Shown here: piece by piece, positions 17,585 through 25,433 of the stretch
Layout: each line of letters starts with the position of its first letter
Numbering within the stretch: the first letter of the stretch is position 1
Assembly (NCBI GenBank): GCA_036493735.1
Contig: DASXPH010000148.1
Coordinates: forward strand, 77,961 to 141,960
DNA: 64,000 nt
DNA from: AG2 sp036493735
GTDB taxonomy: Bacteria > Gemmatimonadota > Gemmatimonadetes > Gemmatimonadales > Gemmatimonadaceae
Reading direction: 5' to 3'
Program-made: the position numbers and the translations under genes
Notes under the pieces: model-generated
The model's database searches: none
Told to the model about the DNA's origin: nothing
What the model saw: the letters and a program-made list of their open reading frames with translations, nothing else

Positions 17585-17797
17585 TCAGCGGGCGATCTTG
17601 ACGACGTTCTCCGCCGCCGGCCCCTTGGCGCCCTGGACGATATCAAACTCCACCCGCTCGCCTTCGGCGAGCGTCTTGAAGCCCTTGCCCTGAATTGCCG
17701 AGTGATGCACGAAGCAGTCCTTCTGTCCATTCTCCGGGGTGATGAACCCGAAGCCCTTCGCGTCGTTGAACCACTTTACAACGCCGGTCGTACGCAT
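17585..17797 (-). CDS. Cold-shock domain protein (CspA family)
   Basis: 70 residues, one cold-shock domain that binds single-stranded RNA and DNA and melts mRNA structure. RNP1 is KGFGFIT (14-20) and RNP2 is CFVHHSAI (28-35), both intact. It ends NVVKIAR, as usual for the family. It heads a csp, rpsU, infA cluster and has a long gene-free upstream region with stems (17917-17945), as expected for the long structured 5' leaders of csp genes. Confidence 0.96.
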   Translation of the reverse strand: MRTTGVVKWFNDAKGFGFITPENGQKDCFVHHSAIQGKGFKTLAEGERVEFDIVQGAKGPAAENVVKIAR

Positions 17798-18143
17798 TCG
17801 TCCTACTCCCTGTACTTGGTGATGTCGGAGTGTCCGGACGAACCGTACCTACCGACTAGATGATCCTACTCGCGGCAACCCGCCCCCGCGCAGGCGTGCG
17901 AACAGATAAATGACGAGGGACCTGAGCGTTGCGTCTCCAGGTCCCCCATACATCCACTGGTAGCGCGCGGCTAACGCGCGTTTTTCGCTCGCCCCAAGCT
18001 AATCGACTATGGGGCAACAGGAAAGGGCCGTTTCGGTGGCTGGTGACTAGTGGTTAATAACTGGTAAACGAGAAGGCCGGCGGACAAAGCTCGCCGGCCT
18101 TCCGAAATTCACCAACAACCAGCCACCACCCACCAGCCACCAG
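17798..18143. other. 346-bp gene-free region upstream of csp with hairpins and a heptad element
   Basis: The half nearer csp contains an 8-bp stem (17917-17924 with 17938-17945), which could lie in the csp leader. A stem CGCGCG at 17964-17969 and 17975-17980 is followed by TTTTT on the plus strand and looks like a factor-independent terminator, but no plus-strand gene precedes it. The far half holds the repeat listed at 18036-18142. No start-like coding frame is convincing here. Confidence 0.55.
18036..18142. repeat. Heptad-arm palindromic element A with hairpin core
   Basis: GGT-rich sequence at 18036-18064 and ACC-rich sequence at 18110-18142 are roughly complementary and built from ~7-bp units. 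Between them lies a perfect 10-bp hairpin (18073-18082 with 18092-18101, loop 9). The element sits directly 3' of the glycine-zipper lipoprotein gene and may serve as its terminator. Confidence 0.7.
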
Positions 18144-18620
18144 TTACGGATTCTTCTTCTTCTTGACGTCGACGTTGTTTCCAATGACGCCGCCAAGGAT
18201 GCCGCCGGCGGCCGCACCGATGATACCACCCTTCACCTTGTCGCGGCTCGTCGTGGCGCCAAGGATCGCGCCCGCAGCCGCACCGATCGCCGCATCACGC
18301 TTGGTGTTCTTCACGGTCGTCGTCGTCGGAGCTGGCGCCGGGGCCGGGGCGCTATACGCGCCATTCGAAGAGCTGCTTCGCCGAGCTGTCGTGGAGTGGT
18401 ACTCCGTGCCGCGGCTTGCCGTACGCGGTGCCGTCGCCACGGGCGCCGGAGCCGCATATCCACGCTCCACCGCGGAAATGCTGTCCAGCCGCCGCGCCGA
18501 ATCCGTCTGATTCGCGAGGTTCAGGTCCTTCTGCAGCGCGTCGTTACTGGAGTTGTCCTTGTGACATCCGGCCGCTGCTGCCGCGAGCGCGGCCAGGATG
18601 ATCATCGCATGTCGTTTCAT
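18144..18620 (-). CDS. Glycine-zipper lipoprotein
   Basis: 158 residues. Signal MKRHAMIILAALAAAAAGC with lipobox AAGC (Cys19), hence an envelope lipoprotein. The middle (~55-105) is low-complexity Ala/Pro/Thr/Ser (SAPAPAPAPTTTT), a likely disordered spacer. The C-terminal part carries glycine-zipper repeats (AAIGAAAGAILGATTS, then GGIIGAAAGGILGGVIGN), which in this family form membrane-inserting helices, and a basic KKKK tail. Such proteins are associated with outer-membrane integrity; no specific role can be given. The start has a GGGGGAACG Shine-Dalgarno-like run before the ATG at 18620. Divergent from the riboswitch-controlled receptor. Confidence 0.85.
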   Translation of the reverse strand: MKRHAMIILAALAAAAAGCHKDNSSNDALQKDLNLANQTDSARRLDSISAVERGYAAPAPVATAPRTASRGTEYHSTTARRSSSSNGAYSAPAPAPAPTTTTVKNTKRDAAIGAAAGAILGATTSRDKVKGGIIGAAAGGILGGVIGNNVDVKKKKNP

Positions 18621-18812
18621 CGCGTTCCCCCGATTAGGGTCCAGGCCCTATGGGCAGGCCTTGTGCCATCGCCCGGGCCCGTCAGCCGTCCCTAGAGGCC
18701 CTCCTGAAGCGGCCGCGGCTATAGCTGACCATCGTTATGGACGCCGCAATGAGACAGTACACCGCGCTCAGCCGCCCGATCTCACGTTCTGGAGAATCGT
18801 TAGGCATTGGGC

Positions 18813-18918
18813 GGCGGTGGTCGGTGGGCGGTGGGCGGTGAACTGACAGCTCACAGCTACCGACCACGGTTCACCGACACCACCGACCACCGACCATCAC
18901 CGTTCACCGTTCACCGAT
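18813..18918. repeat. Heptad-arm element B upstream of the TPP riboswitch
   Basis: Four clean 7-bp units of GGCGGTG/GTCGGTG type occupy 18813-18840. The facing arm (18872-18918) has period-7 units such as ACCACCG, ACCATCA and CCGTTCA, complementary in character. The core between them (about 18841-18870) is short. The rest of the 311-bp gap 18621-18931 holds no gene; one CGTTAGGC word lies at 18798-18805. Confidence 0.65.
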
Positions 18919-18931
18919 TACATTCCCCCAT

Positions 18932-19015
18932 TGACCGGGGTGCCGCAGCCACTTAGGGCGCGCGGCTGAGAGAGTCCCGTTGAACCTGATCCGGTTCGCA
19001 CCGGCGTAGGGAGTC
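18932..19015 (+). ncRNA. TPP riboswitch (THI element)
   Basis: The conserved aptamer phrases are present in order: GGGGTGCC at the start, GGCTGAGAGAG in the P2/J2-3 region, TTGAACCTGATCCGG, and ACCGGCGTAGGGAGTCA at the end. P1 can form between GAC near 18933 and GTC near 19013. It senses thiamine diphosphate and lies 75 bp before the TonB-dependent receptor ATG. This implies that the receptor imports thiamine or a thiamine precursor, repressed when TPP is plentiful. Confidence 0.95.
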
Positions 19016-19039
19016 AGCCAAATGTCCATTCGCTCGATC

Positions 19040-19085
19040 GTCCGCCATGCGGACGCCGACGCGCGACGTATCCAGCCGAGGATAC
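19040..19085 (+). promoter_or_regulatory. Candidate expression platform of the riboswitch (hairpins covering the RBS)
   Basis: Two stems follow the aptamer: GTCCGC/GCGGAC around a CAT loop (19040-19054), and GTATCC at 19068-19073 pairing with GGATAC at 19080-19085. The second stem contains the GAGGA Shine-Dalgarno (19078-19082), so it could block translation of the receptor. Control would then be at initiation rather than termination; no T-run is seen. Confidence 0.55.
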
Positions 19086-19089
19086 GCCC

Positions 19090-21327
19090 ATGATCGCGTC
19101 GTTGCTTGTCGTACCCATCCTCTCGGCAATCCTGCAACAGCAGCCCGAGCTCTCGGGACAGATCGCCGATTCGACGACCCATGCCGCGGTGCCGAGTGTG
19201 GTCGTGCTCGATATCGCCACGCGCCGACGGGCACTCAGCGACAGCGCTGGGCGATTCCACCTGAACGTGACACTGCCCGCGCGTCTACGCTTCTCGCGTG
19301 TCGGCTACGCGTCGCGCGAGATCGCGGTGACAACGACGAATGTCGCGGTGCAGCTCGCGCCGTCGCCGCGCACCCTGGAGGAAATGACGGTCACCGCGAT
19401 TCGCGGAGGCGCTGCAGACGAGGGCGCGCCCGTTTCACAGCGTACGATCACGCGCCCTGAAATCGTGCAGCGCTCCTTCGGCCAGGAGGTTCCGCTCCTG
19501 CTGCAAGGCACACCGTCGATCACCTCGTATGCCGAGACCGGCAACTACTGGGGCTACAGCTACACACGCCTCCGCGGTATCGATCAATCGCGCATCAACC
19601 TAACGATTGACGGCATTCCGCTGAACGACCCCGAGGATCAGGTGCTGTACTTCGCCGATTTTCCCGATCTCGCCAGCAGCATCGAATCGGTTCAGATCCA
19701 GCGCGGCGTCGGGACGAGCAGTGCGGGCACCGCGTCGTTCGCGGGCTCGATGAACTTCGAGACGGCGCCGCTAGCCAGTCAACCGGGAACACTGGTACAG
19801 CTCGAAGGCGGCTCGTTTGCATCCAAGCGCGGGAGCGCCGAATATCGCTCCGGATTGCTCGGCAACGGACTGGCCTTCTACGCACGACTCACCGATCTCC
19901 AATCCGACGGCTATCGCTACCACTCGGGTGTGCTCGGGCGATCGGGCCTCGTTAGCGCCGGCTATTTCGGTGCGCGAGACGTCGTGAAGGTAATGGCGAC
20001 GGCGGGACTCCTTCACGACACCCTGAGCTATCTCGCGGTTCCGGACACGGAGCTGTCTCGGGATAGGCGCATCAACCCACTCCAGCCGACGGAGCTGGAC
20101 CGCTTCGGTGAGCAGCTCATGTCGGCGGCGTATACGCGCCTGCTGGGCAGCAGCTCATCCTGGTCTACGACGCTGTATCGGATCTCGTCCAGTGGGAACT
20201 ACGACGTCGCGATCGATCCCGACCTCTGGAACTATCATCTCGATTTTCGGTGGTACGGCCTGACGAGTGCATGGAATTGGCAGACGGAACGCGTGCGCGT
20301 GAACGTCGGACTCAACGTGAATCGTTACTCGCGCGACCATTATGCGTTCGTTCGTCCGGACCTCACGGACGACGTTTACTTCAACACCGGCCACAAAGAC
20401 GACCAGAGCGGATTCGCGAAGGTCGCGTACGATATCGGCCGCGCGACGCTATTCGGCGATCTTCAGCTGCGACAGGCCAAGTTCAGCTACGTTCCCGATG
20501 TGCATGCCGACATCGCCGGTCAGTCGATCACGTGGCGGTTCATGAATCCGCGCGCGGGCCTCACATATCGTCTCACCAGCAGCCTGTCCGCCTACGCGTC
20601 GTACGGCACGACCAGTCGCGAGCCGGCGCGACTCGACATGCTCGCCGGCTTCGACAATCTCGACACGTCGAACGTCGCCTTCGTGGGCTCGTTCTCGCGG
20701 GTGCGCCCGGAGACCGTGCACGACGTCGAAGCGGGCGTCACGCTGTCGACGACGCGGGCGCGGCTGCAGGCAAACGTCTTCTCGATGGATTTCCGCAACG
20801 AGATCGAACCGATCGGGGCATTGAGCTATCAGGGGTTGCCGCTGCGGAAGAATGTGGCAGCGAGCTATCGGCGCGGCGTCGAGCTGGACGCTGGCTATCA
20901 TCTCACGTCATCGCTCCGCGCTTCGGTGAATGCCACGTTGATGCAAGCGCGCATTGCCGACTACACCGATGATGGGAGCGGCGAATCGTTTCACGATGTC
21001 GAGCCCCTGCTGACACCGAAGATCATCACGGCCCAGCGGCTGGAGTGGGACGTCACGCGCGCGGTTTCGCTATGGACCGAAGGACGGTTCACGGGGCGCT
21101 CGCAGCTCGACAACACCGACAATTCCGCGCTCGTCCTCCCGTCTGCCTACGTCGTCGATGGAGAGGCAGCCTGGCGCTTCAATGGCGGCCGCGATGCCAT
21201 CGAGGTCCGAGGGAACAATCTCGCGAACTCGAAGCGCTACGGCAGCGGCTATGGCAGCGGCAATACGCCATATTACTACGTGCTGCCTCCGCGCAACATG
21301 TTCGTGACTTTGAAACTAGGGTTCTGA
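19090..21327 (+). CDS. TonB-dependent receptor under TPP riboswitch control (thiamine/precursor uptake)
   Basis: 745-residue outer-membrane receptor. A short signal (MIASLLVVPILSAILQQQP) is followed by a carboxypeptidase-regulatory-like beta domain (~22-95: LSGQIADSTTHAAVPSVVV), a plug domain (~110-235: RLRGIDQSRINLTIDGIPL, SIESVQIQRGVGTSS) and a 22-strand-type barrel ending RNMFVTLKLGF with the terminal Phe. The start is set by GAGGA 7 nt before the ATG. The TPP riboswitch directly upstream identifies it as a thiamine-related importer, as in Bacteroidota THI-element receptors. The cognate inner-membrane transporter is not adjacent. The GH15 gene begins 10 bp downstream and may be co-transcribed. 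Confidence 0.93.
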   Translation: MIASLLVVPILSAILQQQPELSGQIADSTTHAAVPSVVVLDIATRRRALSDSAGRFHLNVTLPARLRFSRVGYASREIAVTTTNVAVQLAPSPRTLEEMTVTAIRGGAADEGAPVSQRTITRPEIVQRSFGQEVPLLLQGTPSITSYAETGNYWGYSYTRLRGIDQSRINLTIDGIPLNDPEDQVLYFADFPDLASSIESVQIQRGVGTSSAGTASFAGSMNFETAPLASQPGTLVQLEGGSFASKRGSAEYRSGLLGNGLAFYARLTDLQSDGYRYHSGVLGRSGLVSAGYFGARDVVKVMATAGLLHDTLSYLAVPDTELSRDRRINPLQPTELDRFGEQLMSAAYTRLLGSSSSWSTTLYRISSSGNYDVAIDPDLWNYHLDFRWYGLTSAWNWQTERVRVNVGLNVNRYSRDHYAFVRPDLTDDVYFNTGHKDDQSGFAKVAYDIGRATLFGDLQLRQAKFSYVPDVHADIAGQSITWRFMNPRAGLTYRLTSSLSAYASYGTTSREPARLDMLAGFDNLDTSNVAFVGSFSRVRPETVHDVEAGVTLSTTRARLQANVFSMDFRNEIEPIGALSYQGLPLRKNVAASYRRGVELDAGYHLTSSLRASVNATLMQARIADYTDDGSGESFHDVEPLLTPKIITAQRLEWDVTRAVSLWTEGRFTGRSQLDNTDNSALVLPSAYVVDGEAAWRFNGGRDAIEVRGNNLANSKRYGSGYGSGNTPYYYVLPPRNMFVTLKLGF

Positions 21328-21337
21328 CGATGATGCC

Positions 21338-23206
21338 GTGGCGGATACTCGTGGCGTGAGTCGCGAGACAGCGACGAACGACCCACAGTATCCGCCGATC
21401 GGCGCGCACGGCGTCATCGGCGACCTCCGGACGGCGGCCCTCGTCGCCACCGACGGCACGATCGACTTCTTCTGCGCACCGGAGTTCGACGCGCCGACGA
21501 TCTTCGCGCGACTGCTCGACGCGAGTGATGGCGGCTCATTCACGATCGAGTTGCTGGCCAGGGTCACCGGGCGCGAGCAACGATATCTGCGAGATACGAA
21601 TGTGCTCGCGACGCGTCTCCTCGCCAACGGCGCGGAGCTCGAGATCATCGACTTCATGCCGGTGGAGCGCCGCCCGTCGCCGAGCCGGATCGTGCGCTAT
21701 GTGCGCATGCTGCGCGGAACGGGCCGCGTGCGCTGTGTCTGCGCTCCTCGTTTCGGCTATGCGCGCGCCACCCATCTGGTCGCGCTCCGCGCCGACTCGG
21801 CCGACTTCGTGCCGCTCGCCGGTCCGTCGCTACGCCTAACGACACGCGCGCCATTGTGTTTCGCCGGGCGGGATGTCGCGGCCGAGCTGCGTATGGAGGC
21901 GGGAGAAGGCGTCGCGTTCGTGCTCGAGGTTGGCGAACCGGAGGGGTTCAGGAGCGGAAAGGTCGACCGGTGGGCACGACGCGCATTGCGCAAGACGGTG
22001 GTGTTCTGGCGCCGTTGGATCTCGAAGTCGAAATACCGTGGGGAATGGCGGAGCGCCGCTCGGCGCTCCGCGCTCATGCTCAAGCTCCTACAAAGTCGGC
22101 GGACAGGCGCGATCATCGCCGCGCCGACCTTCGGCCTGCCCGAGACCATCGGCGGCACGCGGAACTGGGATTTTCGATACGCATGGATCCGCGATTCGGC
22201 GTTCGTCGTATACGGGCTCGGTCGCATCGGTCTGCATAACGAGGCGCGCGCCTTCACGAACTGGGTCATGAGGTGTTGCGAGCAGGCGCCATCGCCGGGC
22301 GAGCTACGGACGCTCTACACCGTGGACGGCGGTGCCCCGGTCGGCGAGGCGACCCTCGACCATCTGCAAGGCTATAGGGGATCGCGGCCCGTTCGCGTCG
22401 GCAACGCGGCGCACGATCAGTTACAGCTCGACATCTATGGTGAGTTGATGGACGCCCTCTATCAGCGAGACGAGCATGCGGAACCGACGACCCGTGCACT
22501 GTGGTCTCGCGTGGCGGAGCTCACGGACTGGGTGTCGCGCAACTGGCAGCGACCCGACCAGGGTATCTGGGAGGTGCGCTCGGGCTGTCAGCAGTTTCTG
22601 TATTCGCGGGTGATGTGCTGGACCGCCATGGATCGAGCGCTACGCATCGCGAGCCGGCGGCGGCTCGCCGCGCCGAGAGAGGAATGGCGGAACGCGCGCG
22701 ATGCGATCCACGCCGACGTTCATCGGCATTTCTGGAATGACTCGTTGGGAGCGTTCGTCGGCGTGCGCGGCGGCAACGCGGTGGACGCGGCGTGTCTCGT
22801 GATGCCGCTGGTGGGCTTCATCGCGCCGACAGACGCGCGCTGGCAATCCACCCTGCGCGTGGTGGAACAACGGCTCGTGCGCGACGGCCTGGTACGCCGC
22901 TATGACATGTCTGGGATGGACACCGACGCTGGGAGCCTCACGGCGCCCAGCTTCACTTTTTGCTCGTTCTGGTACGTGGAAAGTCTCGCTCGCGGTGGCG
23001 AGGAGGGGAAAGCCCGAGAGCTGATGCGACGCCTGCTAGGACGCGCGAATCATCTCGGGCTCTTCTCTGAGGACCTGGGCACGAACGGTGAATTGCTGGG
23101 CAATTTTCCTCAGGCACTCGTCGGCGCTGCCCTTCTCGGGGCTGCCGTTTCCTTAGGAGGAGCTCGCGGAGGCCGTGGCGGCGTTTCCCATTGGCCCCGG
23201 TGTTGA
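21338..23206 (+). CDS. Glycoside hydrolase family 15 protein (glucoamylase/trehalase type)
   Basis: 622 residues. The N-terminal ~230 form the beta-sandwich typical of bacterial GH15 (YPPIGAHGVIGDLRTAALVATDGTIDFFC) and the remainder the (alpha/alpha)6 barrel. The barrel carries GLPETIGGTRNWDFRYAWIRD, the FTFCSFWYVESLA segment, and GLFSEDLGTNGELLGNFPQA near the end, where the family's acidic residues lie. No signal peptide is visible, so it is probably cytoplasmic, acting on trehalose or alpha-glucans. The GTG at 21338 is used; the in-frame GTG at 21356 is an alternative. It lies 10 bp after the receptor stop, an odd pairing for a thiamine operon, and the family gives no link to thiamine. Confidence 0.88.
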   Translation: MADTRGVSRETATNDPQYPPIGAHGVIGDLRTAALVATDGTIDFFCAPEFDAPTIFARLLDASDGGSFTIELLARVTGREQRYLRDTNVLATRLLANGAELEIIDFMPVERRPSPSRIVRYVRMLRGTGRVRCVCAPRFGYARATHLVALRADSADFVPLAGPSLRLTTRAPLCFAGRDVAAELRMEAGEGVAFVLEVGEPEGFRSGKVDRWARRALRKTVVFWRRWISKSKYRGEWRSAARRSALMLKLLQSRRTGAIIAAPTFGLPETIGGTRNWDFRYAWIRDSAFVVYGLGRIGLHNEARAFTNWVMRCCEQAPSPGELRTLYTVDGGAPVGEATLDHLQGYRGSRPVRVGNAAHDQLQLDIYGELMDALYQRDEHAEPTTRALWSRVAELTDWVSRNWQRPDQGIWEVRSGCQQFLYSRVMCWTAMDRALRIASRRRLAAPREEWRNARDAIHADVHRHFWNDSLGAFVGVRGGNAVDAACLVMPLVGFIAPTDARWQSTLRVVEQRLVRDGLVRRYDMSGMDTDAGSLTAPSFTFCSFWYVESLARGGEEGKARELMRRLLGRANHLGLFSEDLGTNGELLGNFPQALVGAALLGAAVSLGGARGGRGGVSHWPRC

Positions 23207-23225
23207 TCGACGTTGAAAAGCCACT

Positions 23226-24191
23226 ATGGTCGCGTCCGCTCGGTACTCCGGTTCGCCATTGGGTGTACGAGTTGCAATGCTCGTGTTCATGCCAGGATCA
23301 GGCGAGGTCTTGACGAACCCACCGCTCGGCCCCAAGCCGGTCGGGGGGAAGCGGCACGACCCTGGGGATCGTCGGTCGGAGGCGACTGCCGGTCGCCGGG
23401 GGGTCTCGGTGCATTTCACGAGGCGCCGTGTGCTCGCACTCCTGGGCGACATCGCTGCGGTGATCGTGCTCATCGCCGCGATCATATTCGCCGTGAACCA
23501 CGAGCGGCCGATCTTCGCCGGACAACCGTCGGTCGTTCAGAGCCTGTCGGATCGCGTGCCGGCAACGAAGCCGATCGTTACGCCGTTGGCGGCTGATACT
23601 GGGCGGCTCGCCGTATTGCTCCACAACCCGCAGTTCGCCATCGATAGCGCCGCCTTTGCCGCGGATCTGGTGCGTACTGGACGCATGTCGCAGGAGCGCG
23701 CCGACTCGATTGCCTACTACGCTGTGCGTGAGGCCTATCAGTACGGAATTCCGCCAGCCGTGATCTTTGGCGTCATGCTCACGGAGAACGCGCTGTTCGT
23801 CAGCAATGCGCTGTCGAACGTCGGCGCCGTCGGGCTGATGCAGGTGTACCCGAAGATCTGGCTCAAGGCGCTCGGCGACAAGTTCGGGACTGATCTCGCG
23901 TCAGACTCCACGAATCTGAAATATGGCGTCTACATCCTGAGCGAGTACATCAAGAAGAAGGGGAACGAGCAGACGGCAAGCCCCAGCGAAGTGCAAAAGG
24001 GATTGCTCAAATACAATGGCTGCGTGAGGGGAACGAACACGCCCAACTGCAAGACGTATCCGTCGAAGGTCAAGAACTACGTCGAGCGGCAGGGGGAATC
24101 GCTGTGCGGTGACAAGACATTCTACCAGTGCATCGCGAAGCCATTCATGGATGGGTTCCTCGGGCGCAGCGTGGCGAGCGCCGCGCCCTGA
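23226..24191 (+). CDS. Membrane-anchored lytic transglycosylase (SLT domain)
   Basis: Up to 321 residues. A basic stretch and one membrane segment (RRRVLALLGDIAAVIVLIAAIIF, about 67-89) lead to a periplasmic domain with lytic-transglycosylase features: catalytic Glu187 in FGVMLTENALF, then NVGAVGLMQVYP. These enzymes cleave peptidoglycan with formation of 1,6-anhydromuramic ends. Three cysteines near the end (KYNGCVRG, PNCKTY, LCGDKTFYQC) may form disulfides. The start is uncertain: ATG 23226 gives the longest frame, while ATG 23277 and GTG 23409 keep the anchor and would shorten a Pro/Gly-rich cytoplasmic tail. It is 20 bp from the GH15 gene. Confidence 0.85.
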   Translation: MVASARYSGSPLGVRVAMLVFMPGSGEVLTNPPLGPKPVGGKRHDPGDRRSEATAGRRGVSVHFTRRRVLALLGDIAAVIVLIAAIIFAVNHERPIFAGQPSVVQSLSDRVPATKPIVTPLAADTGRLAVLLHNPQFAIDSAAFAADLVRTGRMSQERADSIAYYAVREAYQYGIPPAVIFGVMLTENALFVSNALSNVGAVGLMQVYPKIWLKALGDKFGTDLASDSTNLKYGVYILSEYIKKKGNEQTASPSEVQKGLLKYNGCVRGTNTPNCKTYPSKVKNYVERQGESLCGDKTFYQCIAKPFMDGFLGRSVASAAP

Positions 24192-24194
24192 GAG

Positions 24195-25403
24195 CTAGCG
24201 CCGCGCCTCCAGCTTCCAGAAGTCGATGCCGCCGGCCTGCTGACCGACGTCGATCGATGCGACTTTCTGGAGCGACGTCAGGTCGATGACGTCCACGGTT
24301 CCCGGCTGAGCGCCGACGCCTTCGATCGAAGCGAATGCGTACCGGTCATCGCTCGACACGGTGATCCCGCTCGCCACCTTGCGTGTCGTTGGAATGCGGC
24401 CCAGCTCTTTGCCCGTCGCGATGTCGATGACCGACACCGACTGGCCGCGCTTGTTCGTGCCGATGAGGAGCTTTCCGTCGTGGGTCGCGGCGAGGTTGTA
24501 GACGCCGTCGCCGGTAGGAATGCGACGCGTCAGCTTCCAGCTGGCGACATCGATCTCGACGATGTCGTTTGACTTGTTGCAGGCCACGAAGATCTTGGAC
24601 CCGTCGGACGACGGCTGGGCCCACGTGGGCGAGCAGGAGACCGCGGCGGAGCGGGACGCCTGTGTTTCGTGCGATGCATCATGTCCGTTCATATCGTGTC
24701 CGGCCATCTCCACGTTCGCCATCGGCGCTCCCGTCAGGCCTTCCTCCTTTCCCAACGCGAGGTGGAAGTGTCGGACGACGTTGAACTGGCGTGTGTCGAT
24801 CTCGACCAGCTCGTCGTTCATCATGCAGACCGAGTAGTGCTTCGTGCCTTGCGCGTTGAGCCGCGAGCCGTGCGGCATGACGCATGTGGGAATGCGAGTC
24901 ACCTCGACCATCTGATCGCCGTAGACCACGGAGACCGAAGATCGCACGGGATCGCCGTACAGGTTGAAGTTGACGGCGTACACGTAGGCGCCGTCGGGCG
25001 AGACCTGCAGCGTCGCCGGGAATGCTCCGAGATCGACTTTGCCGAGCAGGGAATCGCGATCCGTCGTGTATTTCCACAGCGCGCCGTACGGCATGCCGTG
25101 CGCGGTCGTGACATAGTAGTACTTTCCGTCCGGCGAGATGGCGATGCCGTGCGGGCCGAGCAGCTCGGTGGGATTGAGGCCGATGCGGTGCTCGCGTTCC
25201 ACCCTGCCCCCGTTAGGCCCGAAGCTCACGAGCGATATGCGGTCGTTGCCTTCGGAGGCCACGAATACATAGTAGGTGGCCTGTGGCGCGCGATCGGTGA
25301 TCGGTGAACGGTGGTCGGTTATCGGTGCTGGCTGCGCACGTGCTACCGAGGGGAGCGCACGAACGACCGACAACGCGATTGCTGCGACGAGAAGGCGTGT
25401 CAT
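24195..25403 (-). CDS. Exported YncE-like beta-propeller protein with a heptad repeat after the signal
   Basis: 402 residues. Signal MTRLLVAAIALSVVRALPSVARAQ, then repeated propeller blades with the PDG turn (IAISPDGKYYYVTTAHG, LQVSPDGAYVYAVNF, IEIDVASWKLTRRI, SVIDIATGKELGRI). This matches YncE/cytochrome-d1-like seven-bladed propellers, periplasmic proteins of mostly unknown ligand. A His/Met insertion (MAGHDMNGHDASHET, ~215) could bind copper or other metals, and two CM/SC cysteine sites are present. The linker right after the signal, PITDHRSPITDR, is encoded by five 7-bp repeat units (25292-25326) of the kind otherwise found between genes. ATG 25403 is chosen because the signal starts there. 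Convergent with the transglycosylase (3 bp between stops). Confidence 0.82.
   Translation of the reverse strand: MTRLLVAAIALSVVRALPSVARAQPAPITDHRSPITDRAPQATYYVFVASEGNDRISLVSFGPNGGRVEREHRIGLNPTELLGPHGIAISPDGKYYYVTTAHGMPYGALWKYTTDRDSLLGKVDLGAFPATLQVSPDGAYVYAVNFNLYGDPVRSSVSVVYGDQMVEVTRIPTCVMPHGSRLNAQGTKHYSVCMMNDELVEIDTRQFNVVRHFHLALGKEEGLTGAPMANVEMAGHDMNGHDASHETQASRSAAVSCSPTWAQPSSDGSKIFVACNKSNDIVEIDVASWKLTRRIPTGDGVYNLAATHDGKLLIGTNKRGQSVSVIDIATGKELGRIPTTRKVASGITVSSDDRYAFASIEGVGAQPGTVDVIDLTSLQKVASIDVGQQAGGIDFWKLEARR
25292..25326. repeat. Five-unit heptad array inside a coding sequence
   Basis: Five consecutive 7-bp units on the plus strand: GATCGGT, GATCGGT, GAACGGT, GGTCGGT, TATCGGT. Read on the minus strand they encode PITDHRSPITDR, joining the signal peptide to the mature propeller. 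The unit type is the same as in the intergenic elements at 18.8 kb and 46.7 kb. Confidence 0.8.
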
Positions 25404-25433
25404 GGCTTGACGATGACACGCCGTCGCCAACTG

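Noticed and set aside
17964..17990. Plus-strand terminator for an undetected gene
   Set aside because: The stem and T-run are real, but no plus-strand gene or RNA precedes it within the window, so it is only noted in the csp upstream region.
17880..18000. tRNA or small structured RNA gene
   Set aside because: Stems exist, but no cloverleaf or T-loop GTTCRA-type sequence fits.
21338..23206. Loss of catalytic glutamates in the GH15 protein
   Set aside because: The segment TAPSFTFCSFW differs from the EEGTF form of trehalase-type members but matches another common GH15 subgroup with the acidic SED and GEL motifs kept.
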